From Flavobacteriales bacterium (lineage in GTDB: Bacteria; Bacteroidota; Bacteroidia; Flavobacteriales_E; Vicingaceae): a stretch of 50,031 bases of DNA. The DNA is taken from contig JAJCYO010000078.1 in NCBI GenBank assembly GCA_029262875.1, positions 1-50,031 on the forward strand. The letters run 5' to 3'. The notes beneath the pieces were generated by a model, which worked only from the letters and a program-made list of their open reading frames with translations, did no database searches and was not told the DNA's origin. A program made the translations under genes and the position numbers. The number at the start of each line of letters is the position of its first letter. Within the stretch, counting starts at the first letter, position 1. This document shows positions 9,696-19,189 of this stretch, in pieces.

Positions 9696-9710
9696 ACTCG
9701 TTTATTAATT

Positions 9711-10586
9711 ATGCAGTATTTAAAGTATTCTTTCATTTTATTTATTCTAATTCCTTTTATGGCTTTTAGCCAAACCTATAAACCAGGAAAAAAAGGTGGT
9801 TTGTACAATACTGGTCAAAACTCAATTGATAAGGGATGGTATTTTGGTTTAGGGATAACATACATGATGCCCTATTCACCTGTTACTGAAAACATAGAAA
9901 GCGCAGACAGTTTAGGGAATACGTTTAGAACAAGACACTTTGCCACACCGAAAACTACCGTTATGAAAAGTTTTACTTCTCAAATAGGTCCATTTGTTGA
10001 GATTGGTAAATTTAGAATGAACGATAAACGAATAATCAATTACATGGATTATGGGTTATCATATAAATGGTTTAGAGGTGGAGAAAAATACCAGCAACAG
10101 TCATTTGTAAACGAAGTTTTTATTCCTGCTTCAGAAATCAAGCAAGAAGGTTCATTCAGCGACCATAATATTTCTGCACATTTTAATTTAGGTTATCGTT
10201 TTGATAAAACGGACAAGATGTTTTACGTAAATGGATTGGGTCTAAACTTAGATTATTCTTTTATTAAAGGAAGAACGGGAACAACTCCAATCCCTAATAA
10301 TGAATACAACGCAGATGGACCGGGTTCTATTATAGGGGAATTGCATTACTTTTTTGGAATGGGGTTTAAAACAGGTAAACGTTTAATCATTATGCCAATC
10401 GTAGAAACTCCAATTTTTGCCATTTTCCCATTTAACCACATTTATTCAACACACGATTATTACAATACAAGGCATCGACCATGGTTAATCCGTGTACGTT
10501 TTATGTTCTTAAAGAAAGGCTCTAAATCTTGTCCTGCGGTATATAATCCTATGGGAATAGATCCAAATGGAAATGGGCCAAAATAA
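9711..10586 (+). CDS. Secreted or outer-membrane protein of unknown function
   Basis: 291 residues with a clear signal peptide (about 1-21, ending AFSQ). The mature part is rich in aromatic, alternating segments such as GWYFGLGITYMMPYSP, IGPFVEIGKFRM, ISAHFNLGYRFD and LHYFFGMGFKTGKRL, typical of short transmembrane beta strands. It ends with a non-barrel tail. An outer-membrane barrel of about 8-10 strands is the most likely reading. I do not recognise a named family. It lies 15 bases after kmo and 9 bases before a TPR lipoprotein, so it may belong to the same transcript; a link to tryptophan breakdown is only positional. Confidence 0.7.
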   Translation: MQYLKYSFILFILIPFMAFSQTYKPGKKGGLYNTGQNSIDKGWYFGLGITYMMPYSPVTENIESADSLGNTFRTRHFATPKTTVMKSFTSQIGPFVEIGKFRMNDKRIINYMDYGLSYKWFRGGEKYQQQSFVNEVFIPASEIKQEGSFSDHNISAHFNLGYRFDKTDKMFYVNGLGLNLDYSFIKGRTGTTPIPNNEYNADGPGSIIGELHYFFGMGFKTGKRLIIMPIVETPIFAIFPFNHIYSTHDYYNTRHRPWLIRVRFMFLKKGSKSCPAVYNPMGIDPNGNGPK

Positions 10587-10595
10587 ATTAAAATT

Positions 10596-11237
10596 ATGAT
10601 AATCAGAAGTTTAATCTCCTTAGGCTTAATTCTAATGCTTGCTTCTTGCGGTGAGCAAGCTTCAAAAACTCCAGAAGGATTAACCGTAGTAGAATCAGGA
10701 CAAGGAAATAATGTGATTGTTAATGAAAACCCAACCAGTATTACAGATTCTTTATGTTCAAAACTTTACAATGAAGGGAATCAACTTTGCCGAGAAGGAG
10801 ATTTTATGAAAGCATATGACCTTTTTATTAAATGTAATGATTTAGAATCAAATCATCCAACTATCCTTTCTTCGTTAGGCACCACTTCACATAGTATGGG
10901 GAAGCATGATCAAGCAATGAAGTTTTTTCAAGAAGCAATAAAAGTTGATAGCTCATACATAGAAGCTTACGCTTCTGCAGGTGTATGCCTGGAAATGCAA
11001 GAAAAATATGCAGAATCCATCGAAATATTAAAACTAGGATTATCGAAAGGCAATCAAAATCAATTTACCTACTTCAATATCTGTTATAATCTATCTATTT
11101 CTTATTCAAAAATAAACGAATGTCAACTTGCCTTAAATTTTTTGAATGAAGCAAAAAAAAATGGTTTTAAAATAAAACAATTCGATGATGAGATTGTTCT
11201 CTTTGAGAATTATTTAAAGGAGAATTGCCAACCTTAA
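10596..11237 (+). CDS. TPR lipoprotein
   Basis: 213 residues. The signal peptide ends in a lipobox, LMLASC, so Cys18 is the likely lipidated residue. After a short linker, TPR-like units run from about residue 55 to 205 (SKLYNEGNQLCREGDFMKAYDLFIKCNDLE, HDQAMKFFQEAIKVDSS, KYAESIEILKLGLSKG, CQLALNFLNEAKKNG). Such lipoproteins act as protein-protein scaffolds at the outer or inner membrane of Bacteroidota. The last four bases overlap the convergent methyltransferase gene. It follows the barrel-like protein gene by nine bases. The partner is unknown. Confidence 0.8.
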   Translation: MIIRSLISLGLILMLASCGEQASKTPEGLTVVESGQGNNVIVNENPTSITDSLCSKLYNEGNQLCREGDFMKAYDLFIKCNDLESNHPTILSSLGTTSHSMGKHDQAMKFFQEAIKVDSSYIEAYASAGVCLEMQEKYAESIEILKLGLSKGNQNQFTYFNICYNLSISYSKINECQLALNFLNEAKKNGFKIKQFDDEIVLFENYLKENCQP

Positions 11238-12019
11238 AACTTCAACAAAAATTCTTCTTTACTCAAGTCAGGGTTAAAAAATACAATTCCCATAAAGTAC
11301 AGATCAATAGTAGACGTAACTTTAGGGTGTTTTTTAATTGTTTCCCACGCAGCTGTCATTCCTTCGCTCCAATGAATGTCATCAAAGATAAAGATGCTTT
11401 CGCTGTGTGCTTTTTCTACGCATAAATTAAAATAATTGATGGTTGCTTCTTCTTGATGATTTCCATCAAAGAATACGACATCCAACCTATCAGTTTTGGC
11501 TAAATAGCCAGGTAAAAAATGATCAAAAGTATCGTTGATTAATTCAATGTTGTTGAAGCCTATTTTATCAAAATTAATTTTAGCCACCTTAGCTGTACTT
11601 GGGCAACCCTCTACCGTTGTCACCTTAACTTTTTTACTCGATCCAGCCAAATACAACGTGCTTACCCCTAATGAAGTTCCCAACTCTAATACATTATCAG
11701 GTTTAAATCGATTAATCAACCTGAACAACAACTGTCCATATTTTTTAGGCTTCAGGGTATTCCTGGCAATGTCCTTTATCTTCCTGGTATTGGACTTATT
11801 TACTTTAGATCCAGCTCCATGATCCTCAATTGTAATTTCCATTTCCGTTAAAAGCAATTTTGCCCTTATGGACTCTATGTCTTCGTAAATGTAAAAAGGT
11901 GTCTCATCACAAATCACATCATTGTAAAACTCATACAGGTAAGGTGAATGAATATCGTGTTCGTTATCCGATTTGAAACGATATTTTGTATAATTTAGAA
12001 GAAATTTAAGCTTACTCAC
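11234..12019 (-). CDS. Class I SAM-dependent (O-)methyltransferase
   Basis: 261 residues, minus strand. The SAM-binding motif I is VLELGTSLGVSTLYLA (110-125). A later acidic motif, VEGCPSTAKVA, follows at the end of strand beta-2. VVFFDGNHQEEAT (182-194) and FIFDDIHWSEGM (211-222) match the Methyltransf_24/O-methyltransferase group common in Bacteroidota. The N-terminus DIHSPYLYEFYNDVI is also typical of that group. No membrane segment is seen, so it should be cytoplasmic. It converges on, and overlaps by four bases, the TPR lipoprotein gene, and is divergent from the peptidase at 12049 with only 29 bases between. The substrate cannot be predicted. Confidence 0.85.
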   Translation of the reverse strand: MSKLKFLLNYTKYRFKSDNEHDIHSPYLYEFYNDVICDETPFYIYEDIESIRAKLLLTEMEITIEDHGAGSKVNKSNTRKIKDIARNTLKPKKYGQLLFRLINRFKPDNVLELGTSLGVSTLYLAGSSKKVKVTTVEGCPSTAKVAKINFDKIGFNNIELINDTFDHFLPGYLAKTDRLDVVFFDGNHQEEATINYFNLCVEKAHSESIFIFDDIHWSEGMTAAWETIKKHPKVTSTIDLYFMGIVFFNPDLSKEEFLLKF

Positions 12020-12048
12020 AAGGTAAAATTAATAGAATCTTTCAAATC

Positions 12049-13089
12049 ATGGTAAAAGTCGCTACACTATTATTATTTACTGCTCTAAGCATTCAAATCT
12101 TTGCTCAAAACGATACTATTATGGAACAAAAATTCGCCATTGTCATTCATGGAGGTGCAGGAACCATCATTAAAAAGAACCTTACCGATGAAGTAGAAAA
12201 AAAATACCAAGATAAACTAACAGAAGCATTAAACACAGGGTATCAAATTTTGGAGAAAGGTGGTTCTTCAACAGATGCCGTTGAAGCTGCCATCAAGATT
12301 ATGGAAGACTCTCCCCTATTTAATGCTGGAAAAGGAGCCGTTTTCACCAATGCTGGAACCAATGAAATGGATGCCTCCATTATGGAAGGTGAAACACTTA
12401 ATGCTGGTGCTGTCGGTGGTATAAGCACCGTTAAAAACCCTATTACCGCTGCTCGATTGGTTATGGAAAAATCGCAGCATGTCATGCTAACAGGAGAAGG
12501 TGCCAATGCATTTGCAAAAAAAAATGGATTGGAAATGGCCGATTCCAGTTATTTTTTCAATCAAAAACGATACGATCAGCTTCAAAAAATAAAAAAGACA
12601 GAAAAGGTTCAATTGGACCATATTGAAGATGATGAAGGCTATCTAATAGATCCAGAAGCATTAAAAGACAGTAAATTTGGAACTGTTGGTGCCGTTGCGC
12701 TTGATAAAGAGGGTAACATTACAGCTGCTACCTCAACCGGTGGCATGACAAATAAAAAGTACGGAAGAGTTGGTGATTCTCCAATTATAGGAGCAGGAAC
12801 TTATGCCAATAATGAGACTTGTGGTGTTTCCTGTACGGGGCATGGTGAGTACTTTATCCGTAAAGTAGTGGCTTATGATGTATCAGCAATGATGGAGTAT
12901 AAGGGAATGAGTTTACAAGAAGCAGCCAATCACATCATTAACGAGAAGATGGTAAAATTTGGTGGTTCTGGTGGTTTAATTGCGTTAGATAAAAATGGAA
13001 ATGTTGCCATGCCATTTAATACAAAAGGAATGTATAGAGGTTATAAAAAATCTACTGGCGAAACAGTTGTTAAGATTTTTAAGGAATAG
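12049..13089 (+). CDS. Secreted isoaspartyl peptidase / L-asparaginase (Ntn-hydrolase, family T2)
   Basis: 346 residues with a signal peptide (about 1-19, ending FAQ), so the enzyme is periplasmic. The family precursor cleaves itself to expose a catalytic threonine. The cleavage site here is SKF-G211/T212-VGAVALD, giving alpha (about 20-211) and beta (212-346) chains. Other family motifs are IHGGAGT near the N-terminus, FNAGKGAVFTNAGTNEMDAS, ATSTGGMTNKKYGRVGDSP (substrate pocket) and CTGHGEYFIR. It hydrolyses beta-aspartyl dipeptides and asparagine. The neighbouring genes are unrelated, and it seems to be transcribed alone. Confidence 0.95.
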   Translation: MVKVATLLLFTALSIQIFAQNDTIMEQKFAIVIHGGAGTIIKKNLTDEVEKKYQDKLTEALNTGYQILEKGGSSTDAVEAAIKIMEDSPLFNAGKGAVFTNAGTNEMDASIMEGETLNAGAVGGISTVKNPITAARLVMEKSQHVMLTGEGANAFAKKNGLEMADSSYFFNQKRYDQLQKIKKTEKVQLDHIEDDEGYLIDPEALKDSKFGTVGAVALDKEGNITAATSTGGMTNKKYGRVGDSPIIGAGTYANNETCGVSCTGHGEYFIRKVVAYDVSAMMEYKGMSLQEAANHIINEKMVKFGGSGGLIALDKNGNVAMPFNTKGMYRGYKKSTGETVVKIFKE

Positions 13090-13135
13090 ATTAAATTGTT
13101 GATTACATTTGCCTTATAATTAGTTACGCTAAAGA

Positions 13136-14476
13136 ATGAGAATAGTTATTGCTGGTGCTGGGGAAGTAGGATTTCACTTGGCAAAAATGATGTCTAACGA
13201 AGCTCAAAACATCTATATTATAGATGATAATGAGGACAGGTTAAGCTACGTTCAATCTCACCTTGACGTCTACGGAGTGCGAGGAAACGCCAAAGACATC
13301 AACATCCTTAAAGAAGTTAAAGTAGACAATTGCGACCTCTTAATTGCAGCAACCTCTTCAGAAGAAACCAATCTTTTAGTTTGCATCAACGGAAAAAAAT
13401 TAGGAGCAAAAAGAACCATTGCAAGAATTAGCAATTACGAAGGAATTGGCTCTGAAATGCGTGACCTGTATAGCAATTTAGGAGTAGATAGCATCATTTC
13501 TCCCGTAGAATTAGCCTCTAAAGAAATTCAACGACTAATAGGTCAATCTGCTTTTACCAATGACTATGAATTTGAAGGCGGAAAGCTTTCAGTTTTTGGA
13601 ATTACAATTTCAGGAAAATCTCCTCTAAAAGATAAATCTATTATAGAGACACAGCATTTAAATCCTAACCGTTCTTTTAAACCAATTGCTTTATTAAGAG
13701 ACGATAAAACAATTATGGTTCAGGCCAATACAACCTTACTTGAAAATGACATTGTTTATTTTATTTCTACACCAGAAAGTATTGATCCAATTACCACCAT
13801 TTGTGGTCAAGAATGTTATGAGATAAAAAACATAATGATTTTAGGTGGAAGTAGAATTGGGGTACTTACTGCCGAATTGTTAGAGAAAAAATACAAGGTT
13901 ATCCTCATTGAAAAAGACAAAAGGAAAGCCGAATTAATAGCTGAAAAACTAAAAAAGACATTAGTTATTAATACAGATGGTACGGATGTTCAAGCCTTAG
14001 AAGAAGAAAGTATTGAAGACATGGATGCTTTTATTTCTGTAACTGGAAATTCGGAAACCAACATCATTTCTTCATTGGTAGCAAAATCTCACGGGGTTAA
14101 AAAGACCATTGCTGGTGTAGAAAACATTGACTACATCAACCTTTCTCACAACATTGGTATCGACACCTTAATCAATAAAAAAATGATTGCTGCAAGTAAC
14201 ATTTTTAAATTCATAAGAAAAGGTGAAGTAGAAGAAATCGCCAATTTACATGGAGTTGATGGGGAGATTATTGAGTTTAATGTAAAAGCAGGAACAAAAA
14301 TCACTTCTAAACCAATAAGAGAATTAAAAATTCCGGAAGCCACAAACATTGCAGGTGTTATTAGAGGAAATGAAGGCTTTATTCCGTTTGGAGGTTTCCA
14401 AATGCAAGAAGGTGATAAGGTTGTTGTCTTTACCCATACCGATTCAATACATGAAATAGAGAAGTTTTTCCATTAA
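13136..14476 (+). CDS. trkA: Trk potassium uptake regulator TrkA
   Basis: 446 residues arranged as two RCK units. The first Rossmann motif is IAGAGEVGFHLAK (5-17) with acidic IIDDNEDR after strand 2. A first TrkA_C domain follows at about 145-215. The second Rossmann domain begins ILGGSRIGVLTAELL (235-249), and the second TrkA_C domain covers about 370-446. This is the soluble NAD(H)/ATP-sensing gating ring that binds TrkH. The stop lies three bases before trkH, so the two form an operon. A weak promoter-like pair, TTG with TAGTTACG about 19 bp later, precedes the start. Confidence 0.96.
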   Translation: MRIVIAGAGEVGFHLAKMMSNEAQNIYIIDDNEDRLSYVQSHLDVYGVRGNAKDINILKEVKVDNCDLLIAATSSEETNLLVCINGKKLGAKRTIARISNYEGIGSEMRDLYSNLGVDSIISPVELASKEIQRLIGQSAFTNDYEFEGGKLSVFGITISGKSPLKDKSIIETQHLNPNRSFKPIALLRDDKTIMVQANTTLLENDIVYFISTPESIDPITTICGQECYEIKNIMILGGSRIGVLTAELLEKKYKVILIEKDKRKAELIAEKLKKTLVINTDGTDVQALEEESIEDMDAFISVTGNSETNIISSLVAKSHGVKKTIAGVENIDYINLSHNIGIDTLINKKMIAASNIFKFIRKGEVEEIANLHGVDGEIIEFNVKAGTKITSKPIRELKIPEATNIAGVIRGNEGFIPFGGFQMQEGDKVVVFTHTDSIHEIEKFFH

Positions 14477-14479
14477 GAA

Positions 14480-15937
14480 ATGCCAAAGAGTATCATTAAT
14501 ATTAAAGTTGTTACCAATATCGTTGGTAGCTTAATCATAATATCTGGAGCATTGATGTCGCTCTCCATCCCTGTTTCGCTTTACTATAAAAGTGATGATT
14601 TATATGCGTTAATCCTATCATCGATTATCACTTTGGTGGCCGGTTTAGGCATCAAATTTTCTACACGTCATCATAAAAATGATGAAGTAAAAAAACGTGA
14701 CGGATACCTCATTGTTGCATTAGGATGGGTAACCATGACACTTTTTGGAACCTTACCCTATGTGCTTTCTGGAGCTATACCTGATTATACCAATGCTTAT
14801 TTTGAAACCATTTCTGGTCTAACCACAACAGGAGCCTCCATCTTAAATGACATTGAAAGTTTACCTAAAGGAGTGCTGTTTTGGAGAAGCATGACACAGT
14901 GGATAGGTGGTATGGGAATCATTGTGTTAACCATTGCCATTTTACCACTTTTGGGTGTGGGTGGAATGGAACTTTTTGCTTCAGAATCTCCAGGACCTAC
15001 AAAAGATAAAATACATCCTCGAATTAAAGAAACAGCCAAACGTTTGTGGTTTATCTATTTTTCGTTAACCGTTGTACAGTGTATCTTGCTCATGTTTGCT
15101 GGAATGGATTTTTACGATGCCATCAACCACTCATTAACAACAATGTCAACAGGAGGTTTTTCTACCAAACAAGAGAGTATTGCTTATTTCGATTCGCCAG
15201 CAATTCATTACATCATTATTGTGTTTATGTTCCTTGCTGGAACCAACTTCACCTTACTTTATTTTGGATTCAAATTCAGGTTGAAAAAATTCTGGGAAAA
15301 CGATGAATTTAAATGGTATGTAGCAGCCATTATTGCCTTATGTGCCGTTATTATTCCCATCGTTTACAATGATCACTTTGAAGAATCATTTAGAAGCGTT
15401 TTATTTCAAGTAGTTAGTATTCTTACCACTACTGGATATGCCACTACCGATTTTACAACTTGGGGCTCATTTATTTCTTTCCTTTTCTTCTTGTTACTTT
15501 TTACGGGAGCAAGTGCAGGATCTACGAGTGGTGGAATGAAAATAGTGCGTATTGTATTGCTCATGAAAAATGGTTTTTTAGAATTTAAAAGAAGGCTACA
15601 CCCCAATGCTATTGTACCTGTAAACCTTAATAGTCAAGTGGTTTCTTCTAAAATCATATACAATTTATTGGCATTTGTTTTCTTCTACCTTTTCATGTTT
15701 GTCTTGGGGTCTATCGTTATGACTTTTTTAGGTGTAGATTTCATGGAAGCAATTAGTGCTGTTGCTACATCTATTGGTAATGTTGGTCCAGGCATTGGTC
15801 AATTAGGTCCGTCAGGGAACTTTTACAATTTACCAGATGCCGCAAAATGGGTGTTGGCATTCCTAATGCTTTTAGGTAGATTAGAGCTTTTTACCATTGC
15901 CATTTTGTTTACGCCATACTTCTGGAAAAGGAACTAA
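14480..15937 (+). CDS. trkH: Trk potassium transporter membrane subunit TrkH
   Basis: 485 residues with about ten membrane helices. Four pore-loop segments can be recognised: ISGLTTTGASIL, TTMSTGGFSTK, LTTTGYATTDF and ATSIGNVGPGIG. These correspond to the four selectivity-filter loops of the Trk/Ktr/HKT superfamily, each with the key glycine. A glycine-rich segment, FTGASAGSTSGGMKIVR, between the third and fourth repeats is the intramembrane gating loop known in TrkH. It imports K+ across the inner membrane together with TrkA, which is encoded immediately upstream. Confidence 0.96.
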   Translation: MPKSIINIKVVTNIVGSLIIISGALMSLSIPVSLYYKSDDLYALILSSIITLVAGLGIKFSTRHHKNDEVKKRDGYLIVALGWVTMTLFGTLPYVLSGAIPDYTNAYFETISGLTTTGASILNDIESLPKGVLFWRSMTQWIGGMGIIVLTIAILPLLGVGGMELFASESPGPTKDKIHPRIKETAKRLWFIYFSLTVVQCILLMFAGMDFYDAINHSLTTMSTGGFSTKQESIAYFDSPAIHYIIIVFMFLAGTNFTLLYFGFKFRLKKFWENDEFKWYVAAIIALCAVIIPIVYNDHFEESFRSVLFQVVSILTTTGYATTDFTTWGSFISFLFFLLLFTGASAGSTSGGMKIVRIVLLMKNGFLEFKRRLHPNAIVPVNLNSQVVSSKIIYNLLAFVFFYLFMFVLGSIVMTFLGVDFMEAISAVATSIGNVGPGIGQLGPSGNFYNLPDAAKWVLAFLMLLGRLELFTIAILFTPYFWKRN

Positions 15938-16032
15938 TTAGCTTTCCAATAAGCCTGTATAATATCATATTTTATGTGCAACCAATGTATTAGTATTGCC
16001 GTATTAGTTTTAACTTGCACTGAACCCCCATT

Positions 16033-18522
16033 ATGAAAAAAGCTTTACTAACTATATTAGTAGTATTAACGGCAAGCATTTCCGCTTTTTCTCAAGAATT
16101 TCTTGGACTCAGGCAAAGTAATTATGCTGGAATAATGGGTTCTGATTTAAACCCAGCATCCATAGCAGATAGCAGATTTAAATTCGATTTATTGATTTTT
16201 GGAGGATATGCAGGTGCTTATAACAATCACATGCAATTTAACACCAAGAAAATGCCGCATTGGTGGTATAAATCATTGAATGATGATTATGCAGATTCTG
16301 ATGCATGGTTGAATGATGGTGATTTAGATAAATTGGTTTCTGTAGATTCAACAGCATCATTTAAATCAAGAGGGTTAGGACAATTATTTGAAATTGACAA
16401 TGGGAATGTAGAAAGAGCAGCTTTCATGAATGCTGAATTCGATATTCTTAACTTCATGATTACCCTCAATAGAAAAAGAGCCATAGGATTTCAAATAAGA
16501 AGCAGGAGTCTTTTAAACATGGATGATGTTTCTCCTGAACTTATCAGGTTAGCGACTAACGACTTTGAATTTCCGAATGTTTTTAATTTAAATGTTTCTG
16601 ATGAAGATTTTAACCTTGCCATGAATTCATGGATAGAGTACAACTTGAGCTATGCACAGATTCTGTCAGATCAAAACGAAAACTTTTTTAAGATTGGTGG
16701 TAAATTAAAATTCTTACAAGGTGTTGCATCAGGTTATTTACATTCATCTGATTTAAATTTCAACATCCAAAACGATACCACTTCCAATTCGATATCTGGA
16801 AATTTTGATTACGGTTATTCCGAAAATTTTGGTGGATTTGTTGAGCCCAATGAAAGCTTAGGTGATGCTGAAGAATTTAGTGGTTCTAACCTAACTGATT
16901 TTGCATCTAACCTTGGGTTAGGAATTGATATTGGAATTATTTACGAATGGAGGCCTGATTGGCAGAAGTATAAATACGACATGGATGGAGAGACTGATTT
17001 ATGGATGCGGGATCAAAATAAATACAAATTAAAAGTCGGTTTAGCCCTCAATGATTTAGGAGGTATGCGCTATGATAAAGGAGGGGCCAGTAACAACTTT
17101 AACATTAATGTTGGCATTTTTGATTTACAAAGATTCGACAATACACAAGGATTCAGGTCGTTAGATTCTACCCTACAAAATTTTGCTGATTCTGGTTTTG
17201 TAACCTTTGACAACAATGATGACAAAGAGTTTTACATGAACCTTCCAACCCACATTAATTTTGATGTAGATTACCATATCGTTAAAAACTTCTACGCCAA
17301 TTTTTACACGCGCATCAACATGAAATTTGGTAACGATGAAAACACGGTGAGGTACCCAACAAGTTTCGCATTAACACCAAGGTTTGATCATAGAAGATGG
17401 GGCGTTTCTCTGCCATTATCTTACAACAAAGTTGCAGGTTTTAGAACTGGGTTGGCTTTACGCTTAGGAGGTTATTTTAGCATAGGAACAGGGGATTTAA
17501 AACCATTAATTGCACCTGGAAGAGACATGAATGTTAGAGGTTTAGATGTCTTTGTGGCACTTAGAGCTCCCATCTTGTTTAAAGCACCTAAAGACAGAGA
17601 TAAGGATAAAGTATCTGACAAGTTAGACGAATGCATTGACATTCCTGGAACTTGGGCATTAAGAGGTTGTTCGGATATAGACAACGATGGCATATTGGAT
17701 CAAAATGACAGTTGTGTTACCGATTCAGGATTAGTTGAATTTAATGGTTGTCCAGATAGAGATGGAGATGGCATTATTGATAAAGAAGACGATTGTCCAG
17801 ATACACCAGGAATTCCAGCATTTAAAGGTTGCCCAGATACCGATGGAGATGGCTTAATGGACAAAGAAGATGATTGTCCTGATTTCCCTGGCCCGATAGA
17901 AAACAAAGGTTGTCCTTACAAGTTATTGCATACCATTGATTCGTTAGGGCACATCATGGAAACCGACACTATGTTTAGCGATGAAAAGTATTATCATTTC
18001 GACAACCTAAAATCAGACAATAGTCAATTGTTTATGTTAGGAGAAGATGATGGCAGTGAATTTATTAGGGTTATTTTAGGAAATGACACCATTACAGCAA
18101 TGAAAAATGACAAAGGGTACTATTATTATCAATACCTTCCTCCTGCTCCGATAGAAATTGAATTGATGGAAGAAGAAGAAGAAATTCTAAAAGCTGCTTT
18201 CGATAACCTTGAATTTGAAACGGGCAAAGCCATTATCAAACAAAGTTCTTATGCTTCTTTAGAAGAGCTGGCTAAGCTCTTGCTGAAGAAACCTGAGTGG
18301 AGAATTAAAGTGTCTGGACATACCGATAGTCAAGGAAAAGCATCAAGTAACCTGAGGCTATCTAAAAGACGTTCTAAAGCTGTAGCCAACTTCCTAATCA
18401 TAAATGATGTTTACAAGGAAAGAATTGATGTAGAATGGCACGGAGAAACGAAGCCTATCGCAGACAACAAAACAAAAGCGGGTAGACAGAAAAACAGAAG
18501 AGTGGAAATGGAGATCTTATAG
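16033..18522 (+). CDS. DUF5723 outer-membrane protein with TSP3 repeats and OmpA domain
   Basis: 829 residues. The signal peptide (1-20, ending AFSQ) is followed by EFLGLRQSNYAGIMGSDLNPASIADSR..., the usual opening of the DUF5723 family, a barrel-like region to about residue 500. Thrombospondin type-3 calcium-binding repeats follow (about 517-630; several DxDxDGxxDxxDxCPD units). The C-terminus (about 723-829) is an OmpA peptidoglycan-binding domain with FETGKAI, SGHTDSQGKASSNL and LSKRRSKAV. The layout suggests an outer-membrane barrel tethered to peptidoglycan through a calcium-stiffened stalk. It stands alone, with a 95-base spacer in front and a strong terminator behind. Confidence 0.9.
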   Translation: MKKALLTILVVLTASISAFSQEFLGLRQSNYAGIMGSDLNPASIADSRFKFDLLIFGGYAGAYNNHMQFNTKKMPHWWYKSLNDDYADSDAWLNDGDLDKLVSVDSTASFKSRGLGQLFEIDNGNVERAAFMNAEFDILNFMITLNRKRAIGFQIRSRSLLNMDDVSPELIRLATNDFEFPNVFNLNVSDEDFNLAMNSWIEYNLSYAQILSDQNENFFKIGGKLKFLQGVASGYLHSSDLNFNIQNDTTSNSISGNFDYGYSENFGGFVEPNESLGDAEEFSGSNLTDFASNLGLGIDIGIIYEWRPDWQKYKYDMDGETDLWMRDQNKYKLKVGLALNDLGGMRYDKGGASNNFNINVGIFDLQRFDNTQGFRSLDSTLQNFADSGFVTFDNNDDKEFYMNLPTHINFDVDYHIVKNFYANFYTRINMKFGNDENTVRYPTSFALTPRFDHRRWGVSLPLSYNKVAGFRTGLALRLGGYFSIGTGDLKPLIAPGRDMNVRGLDVFVALRAPILFKAPKDRDKDKVSDKLDECIDIPGTWALRGCSDIDNDGILDQNDSCVTDSGLVEFNGCPDRDGDGIIDKEDDCPDTPGIPAFKGCPDTDGDGLMDKEDDCPDFPGPIENKGCPYKLLHTIDSLGHIMETDTMFSDEKYYHFDNLKSDNSQLFMLGEDDGSEFIRVILGNDTITAMKNDKGYYYYQYLPPAPIEIELMEEEEEILKAAFDNLEFETGKAIIKQSSYASLEELAKLLLKKPEWRIKVSGHTDSQGKASSNLRLSKRRSKAVANFLIINDVYKERIDVEWHGETKPIADNKTKAGRQKNRRVEMEIL

Positions 18523-18525
18523 CAT

Positions 18526-18559
18526 AAAAAAAGCGATTAAAATTTTAATCGCTTTTTTT
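18526..18559. terminator. Rho-independent terminator, bidirectional
   Basis: A perfect 17-bp inverted repeat (arm AAAAAAAGCGATTAAAA, 18526-18542; complement 18543-18559) begins four bases after the stop of the OmpA-like gene. It has a T-run on the 3' side in both directions. It can serve the plus-strand gene and the small minus-strand frame ending at 18558. Confidence 0.9.
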
Positions 18560-18677
18560 ATTCCTCAATGTAGTAGTTATCTACTCGATGTTGTTTGTTC
18601 CCATTTGCAAAGAAAAATGCCATGTAGTTATTTAAAAATTGCTCTGCTTTTTTAACTTTAGTGTACAATGCTTTCAT
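18558..18677 (-). CDS. Possible small protein (39 residues)
   Basis: An ATG at 18677 opens a 39-residue frame beginning MKALYTKVKKAEQFLNN and ending in NYYIEE, with the stop inside the bidirectional terminator. The product is basic and amphipathic in its first half, with a central YMAFFFANG. The frame fills the gap between the OmpA-like gene terminator and the STAS-like genes, and its stop sits exactly where a terminator would be expected for a minus-strand gene. A 6-bp inverted repeat (AACGGA/TCCGTT, about 18681-18710) lies just upstream of the start. I recognise no family. It could be chance, and transcription from the genes at 18779-19959 is possible. Confidence 0.35.
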   Translation of the reverse strand: MKALYTKVKKAEQFLNNYMAFFFANGNKQHRVDNYYIEE

Positions 18678-18778
18678 AATAACGGAATATTAGTAATGAG
18701 TTTCTCCGTTAAATTTACCCTGAAAAACAACCGAAATCACATCAGGGTCAGGAAGTTATAAACAAATGGATTGTTAAT

Positions 18779-19165
18779 TTAATTAAAAGTAGCCAGCCAT
18801 TTTAACGCTTTTGTTTTTGATTTAAACAACTTAATCGGATAAGGTGGTTTGTTAAATTGAATGAAGAAATTACCTAACATTTTTACGGTTAACGAATTAC
18901 CCGTTACAATGGCTTTGGCTAAATTTAATTTAGCAACTTCAGTATTTGCGCCAAATTTTCTTGCTTCTTTGGACACTTGCCATACTTTTCTGGCATCCAT
19001 TAAAACGAGCATTTTCTCTTCTTTTTGAAGTTTCTTTCGAGCTTCAAACGTCTCTTCTGCGGCTTCTAAAGTTATGATCGCATCTTCTTTTATGTCAATG
19101 CGAAAAATACCGTCTTGGATATAAGTGACTGCTGTAGGTGTTTCTAATTTTTCGATTACTGACAT
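18779..19165 (-). CDS. Small STAS/SpoIIAA-like protein, copy 1 of 3
   Basis: 128 residues, no signal peptide or TM, so cytoplasmic. The pattern is: beta hairpin (VTYIQDGIFRIDIKED), helix (ITLEAAEETFEARKKL), strand ending in an acidic residue (MLVLMDARKVWQVSKEARKF), helix rich in Ala/Leu, then a hydrophobic strand-helix with FFIQFNKP and a C-terminal KALKWL helix. This resembles the SpoIIAA-like/STAS-SEC14 group (DUF7793-type in Bacteroidota), read from pattern only. In STAS anti-sigma antagonists a serine near the LxxD strand is phosphorylated; here the nearest candidate is the serine in WQVSKEAR. It is the last gene of a three-copy tandem set, 24 bases after copy 2. Function is unknown. Confidence 0.7.
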   Translation of the reverse strand: MSVIEKLETPTAVTYIQDGIFRIDIKEDAIITLEAAEETFEARKKLQKEEKMLVLMDARKVWQVSKEARKFGANTEVAKLNLAKAIVTGNSLTVKMLGNFFIQFNKPPYPIKLFKSKTKALKWLATFN

Positions 19166-19189
19166 AGTGAGCTAAAGTAACTAATATTA

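Noticed and set aside
17472-17906. Minus-strand frames rich in Ser, Pro and Gly
   Set aside because: They are the antisense of the TSP3 aspartate repeats of the OmpA-like protein.
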